A DNA stretch of 64,000 bases from Bradyrhizobium sp. (GCF_016219575.1 NZ_JACRMG010000032.1:1-64000); one strand, 5' to 3'; shown: positions 55,036 to 63,090, counted from the first letter of the stretch. Notes: generated by a model not told the origin, from the sequence alone. Program-made: numbers and translations.

Positions 55036-56259
55036 CTACAAGATCTTCGGCGAAGTGCTGCGGCCCGGCGCCGGACCGACATAGCGGGCGCGCGGGCGGA
55101 TCAGCTTGCCATGCTGCAATTGTTCGCTGGCGTGCGCGATCCAGCCGACGCTGCGCGCCATGGCGAACAGCGCCAGCTCGCTGCCTGCCGGCATCCGCAG
55201 CGCATGCACCAGCACCGCGAGCGCGTAGTCGATATTGACGAATTCGCCGGTCGCTTCCGCGATCCGTTCCGGAATTTCCCTGGTGAATTTCCGCGGCGCT
55301 CCGGCGCGCGTCAGCGCTTCCAGCAGCGACATGGCGCGGGGATCGCCGCGCTTGTAGACGCCATGGCCGAAGCCGGCAAAGCGCTCGCCCAGCGCAACAC
55401 GCTCGCGGATGACCGGCGCGACGTCATTGTCCACCAATGTCTTCACCAATCGCGACGCCAGCACGCCGGCGCCGCCATGCTTCGGGCCCTTGAGCGCGGC
55501 GAGACCGGCGATCACGGCGTCATAGAGATTGAGGCCGGTGGAGGCGGCGCAGCGCACGGTGAAGGTCGAGGCGTTCAGCTCATGGTCGGCGAGCAGCACC
55601 AGCGCGCGGCGGATCAGGTCGGGTGCGTGCTTGTTGTCGGGCGCCCAGGCCTGCGCGATCTGCATATGCAGCGGCTCGGGCGAAGTGCTGCGGTTGAGCA
55701 TGGTCGCCACCAGCAGCCGCACGATGCGCCCGCCGACCATGGCGCGGCCGTCGGCCGCGCGGGTGAACGCGCGCGGATCGGCGCTGGCCGCGAGCGCCAG
55801 TACCGCGATGGCGCGATCGATCGGTGCTGCGCGATGCGCGGCCTCCGCGATCGTTCGCATGGCGTCGGACACGGATGGGCAATTGTCGGGCGCAAAGGGA
55901 TCGACGCTGGTGACGTCCCACAGCAGCGTCGCGGTGTGCTCCAGCGTGTCCTTCTCGGCGAGGTCGACGCAATTGACGCCGCGATAGATCGCGCCCTGCT
56001 CGGTGATGGTCCCGATCGCAGAATCCAGCACGGGCAGATCGGCATCGAAGCTGCGCAGGCCGCGCGGCTCCGGCGCCGGCACCCGGCGCTCCTTCAGGCC
56101 CCTGACGTCCTCGGCGCGGTAGCGGTGGCTGCGCGAATCCGGCGACGGTTCGGAGCGGATCAGACCGCGGCTGACATAGGCATAGAGCGTGGCGGGCGAG
56201 ATCGACAGCTCGGCGGAGGCCTCGCGGGCGGAGAGGTAGAGCGCCTCGGATTTTTTCAT
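55036..56259 (-). CDS. Citrate-synthase-like protein with N-terminal DNA-binding domain
   Basis: This 407-residue fusion has an N-terminal MerR/excisionase-type helix-turn-helix (about residues 7-60: LSAREASAELSISPATLYAYVSRGLIR, SHRYRAEDV) and a citrate synthase domain (about 70-395). The active-site positions are occupied: His226 in ADHELNASTF, His261 in GPKHGGAG, His299 in GFGHGVYKRGDP (the Arg after His is Gly) and Asp344 in VNIDYALAVL. It diverges from a second citrate synthase gene across a 76-base region with a palindrome. Start at ATG 56259. It may be a ligand-sensing regulator, an enzyme, or both. Confidence 0.9.
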   Translation of the reverse strand: MKKSEALYLSAREASAELSISPATLYAYVSRGLIRSEPSPDSRSHRYRAEDVRGLKERRVPAPEPRGLRSFDADLPVLDSAIGTITEQGAIYRGVNCVDLAEKDTLEHTATLLWDVTSVDPFAPDNCPSVSDAMRTIAEAAHRAAPIDRAIAVLALAASADPRAFTRAADGRAMVGGRIVRLLVATMLNRSTSPEPLHMQIAQAWAPDNKHAPDLIRRALVLLADHELNASTFTVRCAASTGLNLYDAVIAGLAALKGPKHGGAGVLASRLVKTLVDNDVAPVIRERVALGERFAGFGHGVYKRGDPRAMSLLEALTRAGAPRKFTREIPERIAEATGEFVNIDYALAVLVHALRMPAGSELALFAMARSVGWIAHASEQLQHGKLIRPRARYVGPAPGRSTSPKIL

Positions 56260-56260
56260 A

Positions 56261-56289
56261 TTGATTGATATAATCAAGATTGATCAATC
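56261..56289. promoter_or_regulatory. Palindromic operator between divergent citrate synthase genes
   Basis: GATTGATCAATC at 56278-56289 is a perfect 12-base palindrome. TTGAT at 56261-56265 and ATCAA at 56273-56277 form an adjacent inverted pair. Both are within the 76-base gap between the HTH-fusion start (56259) and the partner start (56336). This is a good candidate binding site for the HTH domain. Confidence 0.6.
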
Positions 56290-56335
56290 TGTCGAGTCGT
56301 CCGACCTTAATCTCCGTGAACAAGGAGATCCGGCC

Positions 56336-57430
56336 ATGAACATCCACCTCACCAAGAGCCAGATCGGTCTGGACGGCGTGCCCGCCGCCGAAACCGTGCT
56401 GAGCCATGTCGATGGCGAGCGCGGCGAGCTGATCATCGCGGGCGATTACGTCGGCCACCTCGCCGGCAAGTCGAGTTTCGAGAGCGTCACGGCGCGGCTG
56501 TGGAGCGGCGCCACCGGCCGCGTGACCGACGAGGCGCATGTGCGCGCCAGCCTGGGCGCAGCACGCGAGCGCGCCTTCGCCCGCCTGCCCGATCTGTTGC
56601 CGGCCACGCGCGGCATGTCCGTGGTCGACGGCTTTCGCGCCGCCATCGCGGGGCTGCGCGCCGAGAGCGGGCTCGAGCACGAGGCGACAATTGTCGGCGC
56701 GTTTCCTGTCATCGCCGGCGCGCTGGTGCAGCGAGCGAAAGGCGCCGATCCCGTGCCGCCTGATCCGAACACAAGTCACGCCGCCGATACACTGAAGATG
56801 CTGCACGACAAGCGGCCCGAGCCGCGCGAGGTCGCAGCCCTCGACGCCTATCTCGTCACCGCCAGCGATCACGGCATGAACGCATCGACCTTCACTGCGC
56901 GCGTGGTGGCCTCGACGCAGGCCGACCTGTTCGCGGCGATCACCGCCGGCTATTGCGCGCTGACGGGGCCGCTGCATGGCGGCGCGCCGGAACCGGTGCT
57001 TGAAATGCTGGACGCCATCGGCACGCGCGAGCGCATCAAGCCATGGGTCGACGATGCGCTGGCGCGCGGCGAACGCCTGATGGGTTTCGGCCACCGCGTC
57101 TATCGCGTGCGCGATCCCCGCGCCGATGTGCTGAAGGCCGCGATCGAGCGCCTGGCGGGCGAAGGCGCCGATCTTCCCTTTGCGGGCGAGGTCGAATCCT
57201 ACATCCGCGCCGCGCTGCGCAGGAAGAACCCGGACCGGCCGCTGGAAACCAATGTCGAGTTCTTCACCGCGATCCTGCTCGATGCGCTGAAGATCCCGCG
57301 CCAGGCCTTCACGCCGATCTTCGCGGTCGCCCGCGCCGCCGGCTGGACCGCCCACGCGCTGGAGCAGCGGCGGACGGGACGGCTGATCCGGCCGAGTTCG
57401 TCGTATGTCGGAGCGAAGCCCGCGGCGTAG
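56336..57430 (+). CDS. Citrate synthase / methylcitrate synthase-like protein
   Basis: This 364-residue protein is shorter than the housekeeping type. Visible active-site positions are His179 in SDHGMNASTF, His214 in GPLHGGAPEP, His253 in GFGHRVYRVRDPRA, and Glu308 in TNVEFFTAILL where most citrate synthases have Asp. A short citrate synthase subgroup uses NVEF, from memory, so this may be family-typical. It starts at the ATG at 56336, with AAGGAG upstream. It is divergent from the HTH-fusion, which may control it. Whether it uses acetyl- or propionyl-CoA is not known. Confidence 0.93.
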   Translation: MNIHLTKSQIGLDGVPAAETVLSHVDGERGELIIAGDYVGHLAGKSSFESVTARLWSGATGRVTDEAHVRASLGAARERAFARLPDLLPATRGMSVVDGFRAAIAGLRAESGLEHEATIVGAFPVIAGALVQRAKGADPVPPDPNTSHAADTLKMLHDKRPEPREVAALDAYLVTASDHGMNASTFTARVVASTQADLFAAITAGYCALTGPLHGGAPEPVLEMLDAIGTRERIKPWVDDALARGERLMGFGHRVYRVRDPRADVLKAAIERLAGEGADLPFAGEVESYIRAALRRKNPDRPLETNVEFFTAILLDALKIPRQAFTPIFAVARAAGWTAHALEQRRTGRLIRPSSSYVGAKPAA

Positions 57431-57440
57431 TGGAAGAAAC

Positions 57441-57519
57441 GTAGGATGGGTAGAGCGCAGCGAAACCCATCATTTCGAGGCGAAGAGCGATGGGTTTCGC
57501 TTCGCTCTACCCATCCTAC
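57441..57519. repeat. Long hairpin repeat (type G)
   Basis: gtaggatgggtagagcgcag at 57441-57460 (arm to about 57471) is inverted at 57489-57519 (gatgggtttcgcttcgctctacccatcctac), an arm of about 31 bases with few mismatches. It lies between the convergent citrate synthase and J-protein genes, so it may act as a transcript end. I recall it as a common Bradyrhizobium element. Confidence 0.75.
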
Positions 57520-57542
57520 ACATTACATTCGCGGTGAGGGGC

Positions 57543-58181
57543 TTACGCCTCCTTCACCACCGTCTTCAGATAATTATACGCCTTGATAATCTCGATCAGG
57601 CGGTCCTCGGTCGAGCGGTCGCCGCCATTGGCGTCGGGGTGATGCTGCTTCACCAGCGCCTTGTACTTGGCCTTGACCTCTACGATCGTTGCGCCCGCAG
57701 TGAGCCCCATCACCTGCAGCGCCTTGCGCTCGGCGTTCATCACCTTGCGCGTCTCGGCCTTGGCCTGCTGCGCGCCCGGGCGCCAGCGGCCGCGGCCGTT
57801 CAGCTCGGCGAACATCTGGAAGGGATCGGCGGCGCCGTCGAAGGTGCCCTCGCCCTGCCCCTTCGCACCTGAATTGGCGCCCATCTTCCAAGTCGGGCGA
57901 TGGCCGGTCAGCGCATCCTTCTGGTAGCGCGCGACGTCCTCAGGATTCATGCCCTGGAAGAAATTGTAGGACTGGTTGTACTCGCGGACATGGTTGAGGC
58001 AGAAATGCCAATATTCGCGCGAGTTCTCGCGGCCCTTCGGCGCGCGATGCGGGCCCTTGTTCTGGCAGCCTGCCCATTCGCACATCATCGATTCTTCGCG
58101 GGCACGCGCCTGCGCCTTCGCGCTCAGCTTGTTCGGCTTGATGCGAATGGAGTCGAAGAACTTCGATGAATCGATTGCCAT
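57543..58181 (-). CDS. J-domain protein with N-terminal zinc motif
   Basis: This 212-residue protein has an N-terminal cysteine/histidine cluster (Cys34, Cys39, Cys61, His64 in MCEWAGCQNKGPHRAP and HFCLNHVREYN) that could bind zinc, a middle region, and a C-terminal J domain with ALVKQHHPDANGGD (HPD at 181-183). It should recruit and stimulate an Hsp70 partner. In Alphaproteobacteria a DnaJ-like gene of this type lies next to bolA and cobS/cobT. It diverges from bolA with about 100 bases between them. Starts at ATG 58181. Confidence 0.93.
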   Translation of the reverse strand: MAIDSSKFFDSIRIKPNKLSAKAQARAREESMMCEWAGCQNKGPHRAPKGRENSREYWHFCLNHVREYNQSYNFFQGMNPEDVARYQKDALTGHRPTWKMGANSGAKGQGEGTFDGAADPFQMFAELNGRGRWRPGAQQAKAETRKVMNAERKALQVMGLTAGATIVEVKAKYKALVKQHHPDANGGDRSTEDRLIEIIKAYNYLKTVVKEA

Positions 58182-58285
58182 GACCGACTATGACTACGCA
58201 ATGCGAGAGGCTTCAAGACTTGACATTGCGATTCCTTCGTATCCCGCCATTGACGAAACACGGGTACGGACGTAATGCCGCCTCC

Positions 58286-58561
58286 ATGAGCACCAGGGAC
58301 GCTATCATAAACAAGTTGCGTGAAGCTTTCTTGCCGGAAAGCCTCGACGTCGCCGACGAATCACATTTGCATGAGGGTCATGCCGGCCACAGGCCCGGCG
58401 GCGAGACGCATTTCAGGGTCTATATCGTGTCTCCCTCCTTCGAAGGGAAGAGCCGGGTGGAGCGCCATCGCATGATTAATGCGGCGCTCGCGGCGGAACT
58501 GGCCGGCTCGGTGCACGCGCTCGCCATTCATGCACAGGCTCCCGGGGAAAAACGGGGTTAA
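58286..58561 (+). CDS. BolA family protein
   Basis: This 91-residue protein has the BolA core: REAFLPESLDVADESHLHEGHAG, ETHFRVYIVSPSFEGKSRVERHRMINAALAAEL and HALAIHAQAPGE. BolA proteins pair with monothiol glutaredoxins in Fe-S and redox regulation, and some bind DNA. The HF/YIVSP loop is conserved. The start is the ATG at 58286; the frame is open further upstream without family similarity. It is divergent from the J-protein gene. Confidence 0.94.
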   Translation: MSTRDAIINKLREAFLPESLDVADESHLHEGHAGHRPGGETHFRVYIVSPSFEGKSRVERHRMINAALAAELAGSVHALAIHAQAPGEKRG

Positions 58562-58699
58562 CCGGCCAAGATCGGCAGAGACGGTTTGCCCGTTTTCATT
58601 TATGTAGGGAACGAGGCGACCGACGTAATTCCCGGATTTACTGGCGGGCAAGGGCCGGGCTGGCCCTGACATCGGCGCCGATTGATGGGGGCGTTCCCG

Positions 58700-59155
58700 A
58701 TGCAAGTTGGGCCGTTGTTTCGAATTCGCCTGATCGCAGCCATTCTGTTTGTGGCCGGATTCGCCGGTGCGCCGTCTTCGGCTTCCGCGCAGGGCATGCC
58801 GAGCCCCTTCGTGCAGGAGGTGCTGGTCAAGAGCATCCTGGTGACGCTGTCGGATGCGGTCGCCTACGACAATTTCACCGTCCTTCACGCCAAGATCTCA
58901 AAGCCCTTTCGCGAGCAGTTTCCGCCGGAGAAACTGCGCGCCGTGTTCAAGGATTTGATCGACAAGCGCGCGGTGTTCGACGCCATCGTGGCCAAGCCGA
59001 TCGTGCCCGACGGCGAGGCGAAGATCGACGAGAACGGCGTGCTGCGCCTGAAAGGCCGTTTCGAAACCACCCCGAAGCAGGTGAAATACCAGCTCGGCTT
59101 CATCCCGTCGGACGGCCTGTGGAAGCTGTCCGCCGTCACCATCGATATCGAATGA
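58700..59155 (+). CDS. Exported hypothetical protein
   Basis: This 151-residue protein has a signal peptide (FRIRLIAAILFVAGFAGAPSSASA, cleavage before QGMP). The mature part is a predicted small alpha/beta protein with FVQEVLVKSILVTLSDAVAYDNFTVLHAKISKPFREQF, then DLIDKRAVFDAIVAKPIVPDGEAKIDENGVLRLKG and YQLGFIPSDGLWKLSAVTIDIE. I do not recognise a family. The start ATG at 58700 follows GGGGGCG; an ATG at 58685 is possible. The next gene (29 bases later) is also a small exported protein, so they are probably co-transcribed. Confidence 0.78.
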   Translation: MQVGPLFRIRLIAAILFVAGFAGAPSSASAQGMPSPFVQEVLVKSILVTLSDAVAYDNFTVLHAKISKPFREQFPPEKLRAVFKDLIDKRAVFDAIVAKPIVPDGEAKIDENGVLRLKGRFETTPKQVKYQLGFIPSDGLWKLSAVTIDIE

Positions 59156-59183
59156 CCTGCAATCAATGACCGAGGAATGACCC

Positions 59184-59501
59184 ATGCGTAACCGCTTCAT
59201 CGCCCTGTTCGTTCTCGCCTCCTGCGCTGCCGCCCAGGCGACATCGCTGTCGCCGGCCGACAAGGCGGCGCTGCTGAAGGGCACCAACGATTCCTGCCTC
59301 GAGAACCAGGTCAAGGACACCACCAACAAGGCGATGACGGTCGGCCAGTTGCAGACCTATTGCGACTGCTACGCGCGCGCCTTCTCCGACTTCATGCAGG
59401 TCGAGGACCTCGACAAGAACAAGGACACGCTGACGCCGGAGACCATGAAGAAGGCCGGCGAGTTCTCGCAGAGCTGCGCCGCGAACACGCTGAGGAAGTA
59501 G
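59184..59501 (+). CDS. Exported hypothetical protein with conserved Cys
   Basis: This 105-residue protein has a signal peptide (FIALFVLASCAAAQA). The mature part has four Cys: NDSCLENQVKDT, TYCDCYARAFSDFMQVEDL and QSCAANTLRK, consistent with two disulfides in the periplasm. I do not assign a function. It starts at the ATG at 59184 with GAGGA upstream, directly after the previous exported gene. Confidence 0.8.
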   Translation: MRNRFIALFVLASCAAAQATSLSPADKAALLKGTNDSCLENQVKDTTNKAMTVGQLQTYCDCYARAFSDFMQVEDLDKNKDTLTPETMKKAGEFSQSCAANTLRK

Positions 59502-59538
59502 GGCGGGCGGGGCCGGATTCTGTCCGGGATGTCGAAGC

Positions 59539-59736
59539 TCAGTCGATCTTGCGCGCCTCTTCCGGCAGCATGATCGGGATGCCGTCGCGGATCGGATAGG
59601 CGAGCTTGGCCGAGCGCGAGATCAGCTCCTGTTTCGCCGCGTCGAATTCCAGCGGGCCCTTGGTCAGGGGGCAGACCAGGATTTCCAGCAGCTTGGGGTC
59701 GACGCTGGATTCGGAGCGCTCGGGCTGCGCGTTCAT
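59539..59736 (-). CDS. Trm112 family protein
   Basis: This 65-residue protein has DPKLLEILVCPLTKGPLEFD and AYPIRDGIPIMLPEEAR, the signature of the Trm112 / UPF0434 family, whose eukaryotic members activate methyltransferases; the bacterial role is less clear. Only one of the usual zinc ligands (the Cys of VCPL) is visible. The start was placed at the ATG at 59736. In Alphaproteobacteria it often follows the LON-domain and CnoX genes on the same strand, as here but with an inserted regulator pair. Confidence 0.9.
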   Translation of the reverse strand: MNAQPERSESSVDPKLLEILVCPLTKGPLEFDAAKQELISRSAKLAYPIRDGIPIMLPEEARKID

Positions 59737-59791
59737 GAGACAGGTTCTCCGGTTCGCGGGCCACGCTCTAGCACATCCCGTTGCAACAGGG

Positions 59792-60337
59792 CTAGCGCGC
59801 GACGATCCGCAAGAGTTCGTCGAGCACGGCCTGCTGCCTGTCTGGCGGTAGCGGCTGGTCTGCCAGGGCATACCCGAAGAACGCCCAGAACAGGATTTGC
59901 GCCCGGGCGCGGGCGACGTCTTCGGCGAGGCCGGCGTGCCTGAGCAGTTCCTCGATATAGTCGAGCCGGCGGCGGTCGACCGCCACCACGGCGGCGCGCG
60001 CGCGGCTGTCGTTCGCGGCCCAGCTACGCACCGCCTTCTCCAGCACGAGCTTGCTGCCGAAGGTCAGCTTGAGCAGCACGGCGAGCGGGTCCTCGTCCTT
60101 GCTCCTGCCTTTGGCCGCCTCGACGCCGGCGATGATCTGCTCGGTGGCGACCTCGCGCCAGCGTTCGAGGATCGCCGCGTGGAAGGCGCCGATGTCGGCA
60201 AAGTGCCAGTAAAAGCTGCCGCGCGACACGCCCATCGCCTTGGCCAAAGGCTCGGCCTTCAGCGCCGTGAAACCGCTCCTGGCCAGCGTCTTCAGCCCCA
60301 GATCGACCCAATCCTGCGCCGAAAGCTGATCGGCCAT
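59792..60337 (-). CDS. TetR family regulator
   Basis: This 181-residue protein has the N-terminal helix-turn-helix (WVDLGLKTLARSGFTALKAEPLAKAMGVSRGSFYWHFADIGAFHAAIL) and a helical ligand-binding domain. It starts at the ATG at 60337 and is divergent from the membrane-protein gene. The 20-base palindrome at 60405-60424 is its likely operator. The ligand is unknown, and the partner is a small membrane protein rather than an obvious pump. Confidence 0.93.
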   Translation of the reverse strand: MADQLSAQDWVDLGLKTLARSGFTALKAEPLAKAMGVSRGSFYWHFADIGAFHAAILERWREVATEQIIAGVEAAKGRSKDEDPLAVLLKLTFGSKLVLEKAVRSWAANDSRARAAVVAVDRRRLDYIEELLRHAGLAEDVARARAQILFWAFFGYALADQPLPPDRQQAVLDELLRIVAR

Positions 60338-60363
60338 GGTTCCCCGCCTCGCGACACCCCACC

Positions 60364-60377
60364 ATACACAACTGTAT
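60364..60377. promoter_or_regulatory. Second, imperfect TetR-type operator candidate
   Basis: ATACA-CAAC-TGTAT forms an inverted repeat within the sequence ACCATACACAACTGTATTG, which resembles the perfect site at 60405-60424. It is about 27 bases upstream of the TetR start and may be a weak autoregulation site. Confidence 0.4.
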
Positions 60378-60404
60378 TGACAGGCGCCAGCGCACCGTCC
60401 TACA

Positions 60405-60424
60405 ACCATACAGTACTGTATGGT
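60405..60424. promoter_or_regulatory. Perfect 20-base palindrome, TetR operator candidate
   Basis: ACCATACAGTACTGTATGGT is identical on both strands and lies 17 bases upstream of the membrane-protein start at 60442. This is the typical arrangement for TetR repression of a divergent target. Confidence 0.75.
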
Positions 60425-60441
60425 AACCGATGGAGGTTCCG

Positions 60442-60792
60442 ATGCGCGATCTCTTGCTGCAGGGCGCCGGCGTCATTGCAATCCTCGTCAGCATCGCCCA
60501 TGGCGTGATCGGCGAGACGAAAGTGTTCGCGCGCGGCACCGTCGAACCGCCGCGGCTGCGCACGCTGCTGCGGCTGGTCTGGCAGGCCGGCACCGTGGCA
60601 TGGATCGCCTGCGGCGTGCTGCTGGTCGCCGCTCCCTGGATGGGATCGGACGTCGCGCGGCACTGGATCATCGCGACATCGGCGGCGGTGTTCGGCTTTG
60701 CCGCGATCGCCAATGCCCTGGCGACGCGGACGGTGCATCTCGGCTGGATCGGGATGAGCGCCGCGGTGGCACTGGCGGTCGCGGGCTACTAG
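60442..60792 (+). CDS. Small four-helix membrane protein
   Basis: This 116-residue protein has four predicted transmembrane segments (about residues 5-20, 46-64, 73-91 and 95-114). It starts at the ATG at 60442, with GGAGG upstream; the first possible start at 60430 lies too close to GGAGG. It sits divergent to the TetR gene and is its probable target. I do not recognise the family. Confidence 0.8.
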   Translation: MRDLLLQGAGVIAILVSIAHGVIGETKVFARGTVEPPRLRTLLRLVWQAGTVAWIACGVLLVAAPWMGSDVARHWIIATSAAVFGFAAIANALATRTVHLGWIGMSAAVALAVAGY

Positions 60793-60793
60793 C

Positions 60794-61468
60794 TCACTGC
60801 AGCCCCGGCTCGCCGCTGGTGCGCTTCTTCGCCAGATCCATCTCGGTCACCGCGATCAAGATCTCAGCGCGGGTCTTGAGGTCGGGGGCTTCCAGCATCG
60901 CCTGCTTTTCGGCGGGGCCGTAGGGCGACATCATCGCGAGCGCATTGACCAGCGCTTCGTTGGGCGCGCTCTCGATGCCCTCCCAATCGACCTTGAGGTT
61001 GTTGGCCTTCAGGAAATCGGTGAGCACGTCGAGCAGGGCCTGGCGGTCGACCGCCTCCTCGCCCTTGCGCGCCGTGAAGTCGTCGGCAAAGGCGAAGAAG
61101 TCGACCTTGCATTGCCGGTAGGGCGTGAGCACCGACAGTTCCTCGATCACCCTGAAGCGCGACACGCCCGTCAGTTCGAGGATGTAGCGGCCGTCGCCGG
61201 TCTCGGCGAGCTGGGTGATGCGGCCGACGCAGCCGACGCGAAACAGCGCCGGCGTCTTCTCGCTCGGCGAATGCGTGACGTCGGGCTGGATCATGCCGAT
61301 CAGGCGGTGGCCGTCGCGGAAGCAATCGTCGACCATCGCGAGATAGCGCGGCTCGAAGATGTTGAGCGGCATCTGGCCGCGCGGCAGCAGCAGCGCGCCG
61401 GGCAATGGAAACACCGGGATCACTTCCGGCAGCTCGCCGGGTCCGCGATATTCGGCATTGATCGGCAT
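60794..61468 (-). CDS. LON substrate-binding-domain protein
   Basis: This 224-residue protein has the LON N-terminal-like domain: VIPVFPLPGALLLPRGQMPLNIFEPRYLAMVDD, RLIGMIQPD, GCVGRITQLAETGDGRYILELTGVSRFRV, then SPYGPAEKQAMLEAPDLKTRAEILI. It lacks the ATPase and protease parts of Lon and so is a stand-alone substrate-recognition or adaptor-like protein of unknown function. It starts at the ATG at 61468, downstream of the CnoX gene with a 34-base gap, on the same strand. Confidence 0.93.
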   Translation of the reverse strand: MPINAEYRGPGELPEVIPVFPLPGALLLPRGQMPLNIFEPRYLAMVDDCFRDGHRLIGMIQPDVTHSPSEKTPALFRVGCVGRITQLAETGDGRYILELTGVSRFRVIEELSVLTPYRQCKVDFFAFADDFTARKGEEAVDRQALLDVLTDFLKANNLKVDWEGIESAPNEALVNALAMMSPYGPAEKQAMLEAPDLKTRAEILIAVTEMDLAKKRTSGEPGLQ

Positions 61469-61502
61469 GAGCGAGCAGTCCCCGGCGCTTTGCCCTTGAG
61501 TC

Positions 61503-62423
61503 TCAGGAGAACAGGATCGTCGACAGTCGCTTTCGTCCCTCGACGGTCGCCTCATCGGCGCCGCCCCACGCCTCGAAGAACTGCACCAGCTGCCTGCGCG
61601 CGCCGTCGTCGTTCCACTTGCGGTCGCGCTTGACGATCTCGAGCAGCTGCGCGGTCGCCTCGCTGCGCTTGCCTGCCGCGTTCAGCGCGGTGGCAAGATC
61701 GAAGCGCGCCTGATGATCGAGCGGGTTTGCGGCGACTTTCTGTTCGAGCTCGGCGACCGGGCCGACCGATTGGGCCTGTTCGGCAAGCTCGATGGCGGCC
61801 TGCACGGCCTTGACGCCGGCGTCGTTGCGCTTGGATTCCGGCACCATGGCCAGCGTCTGCTTGGCCTGCTCGATCGCACCCGTGGTGACGTAGCATTTGG
61901 CGAGGCCCGCAAGGGCTGCGATGTTGGTCGAATCGAGCGCCAGCACCTCGGCATAGATTTGCGCCGCACCCGCCGCGTCGCCATCGGCCAGCACCGCTTC
62001 GGCTTCGCCCAGGATCTCCGCGATGTTGGGTTCGCCCGCCGCCGGCACGCCCTTGGTCAGCTTGTCGATGAAGGCGTTGACCTGGCTTTCCGGGATCGCG
62101 CCCATGAAACCATCGGCCGGCTGGCCGTTGACGAACGCGATCACGGCGGGAATCGACTGGATGCCCATCTGGCCGGGGATCGCCGGGTGTTGGTCGATGT
62201 TCATCTTGACCAGCTTGACCCGGCCCTTGGCGGCACGGACCGCCTTTTCCAGGATCGGCGTGAGCTGGCGGCAGGGTCCGCACCACTCCGCCCAGAAGTC
62301 GATCAGCACGGGCTGTCGCTTCGACTCCTCGATGACGTCCCTCACGAAGGTCTGGGTGGTGGTTTCCTTGATGAGATCGGGCGCCGCCTGCGGCGCGCCG
62401 CCGCCCTGCTCCATGATGGTCAC
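61503..62423 (-). CDS. CnoX/YbbN-type thioredoxin with TPR domain
   Basis: This 306-residue protein has an N-terminal thioredoxin domain with the active site WCGPC (Cys48 and Cys51) and a C-terminal TPR-like helical domain (about 130-300). This is the chaperedoxin CnoX architecture, a holdase that protects proteins under oxidative stress and hands them to GroEL. The presence of an intact CGPC suggests active disulfide reduction too. The start is the GTG at 62423 with GAGGA upstream; an ATG at 62414 is possible. It heads an apparent unit with the LON-domain gene. Confidence 0.94.
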   Translation of the reverse strand: MTIMEQGGGAPQAAPDLIKETTTQTFVRDVIEESKRQPVLIDFWAEWCGPCRQLTPILEKAVRAAKGRVKLVKMNIDQHPAIPGQMGIQSIPAVIAFVNGQPADGFMGAIPESQVNAFIDKLTKGVPAAGEPNIAEILGEAEAVLADGDAAGAAQIYAEVLALDSTNIAALAGLAKCYVTTGAIEQAKQTLAMVPESKRNDAGVKAVQAAIELAEQAQSVGPVAELEQKVAANPLDHQARFDLATALNAAGKRSEATAQLLEIVKRDRKWNDDGARRQLVQFFEAWGGADEATVEGRKRLSTILFS

Positions 62424-62695
62424 GATGTCCTCGCCTTGGTCTTTCGGAAGTGGGCCCCTTCTAGCACGGCCGGGCCCGATTAAGTGTGGGGTGGATTTGC
62501 CCTAATTGGAGCCGACCTTTGGTCTTTTCAATTGCCGGGAACCGGCCGAGGGTTGATTTCGGGGCATTTGGCGACCATTTCGCGATAAATTGCCTCATGG
62601 GGTGCGGATTTTAACGGTTCGCAGAACTGTTGCATTCACAGTGCGCATTTGGCATAGGTTCGCCGTTGCCGGCGACCAGTCGCCGCCATCCGGAT

Positions 62696-62770
<75 letters not shown>

Positions 62771-62901
62771 ATCTCTTCAAACAAGCGCAATGACTTGGTC
62801 ACTCCCTGCGGGGAGAACGGCTGTCGCATTTCGTGCGCGGGGTTGTTTCGCCGGGCCCTAGTAGGCGGACGCGCTGACGCGACCGCAAGGCGGATCCGGG
62901 A

Positions 62902-63090
62902 CTAATCGGACGCCGCGCTATGGGCAGCCAAGACCGCTTTGCGATATTCGTCCCCTGCGCCGACGAGCGCGAGCGCTGAATCGGCGCGATGCCGCAACGT
63001 CGTTTTGCCATCGCGGTCGGCGATCAGGCGAGTGGTCAGCTTCTCACGGAAATCGTCAATGATCTTCCGGTCGTTCGGTGTCAGGGCCAT
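62902..63090 (-). CDS. Small conserved hypothetical protein
   Basis: This 62-residue protein is mostly charged: MALTPNDRKIIDDFREKLTTRLIADRDGKTTLRHRADSALALVGAGDEYRKAVLAAHSA. The helical amphipathic pattern may suggest a small regulatory or binding protein. It starts at the ATG at 63090 with AAGGACG upstream. No family is recognised. The 456-base gap 63091-63546 that follows has no gene or clear site visible. Confidence 0.65.
   Translation of the reverse strand: MALTPNDRKIIDDFREKLTTRLIADRDGKTTLRHRADSALALVGAGDEYRKAVLAAHSAASD

Noticed and set aside
56261..56277. FNR/FixK-type box (TTGAT-N4-ATCAA)
   Set aside because: The half-sites are separated by seven bases, not four, and a neighbouring perfect palindrome gives a better explanation.
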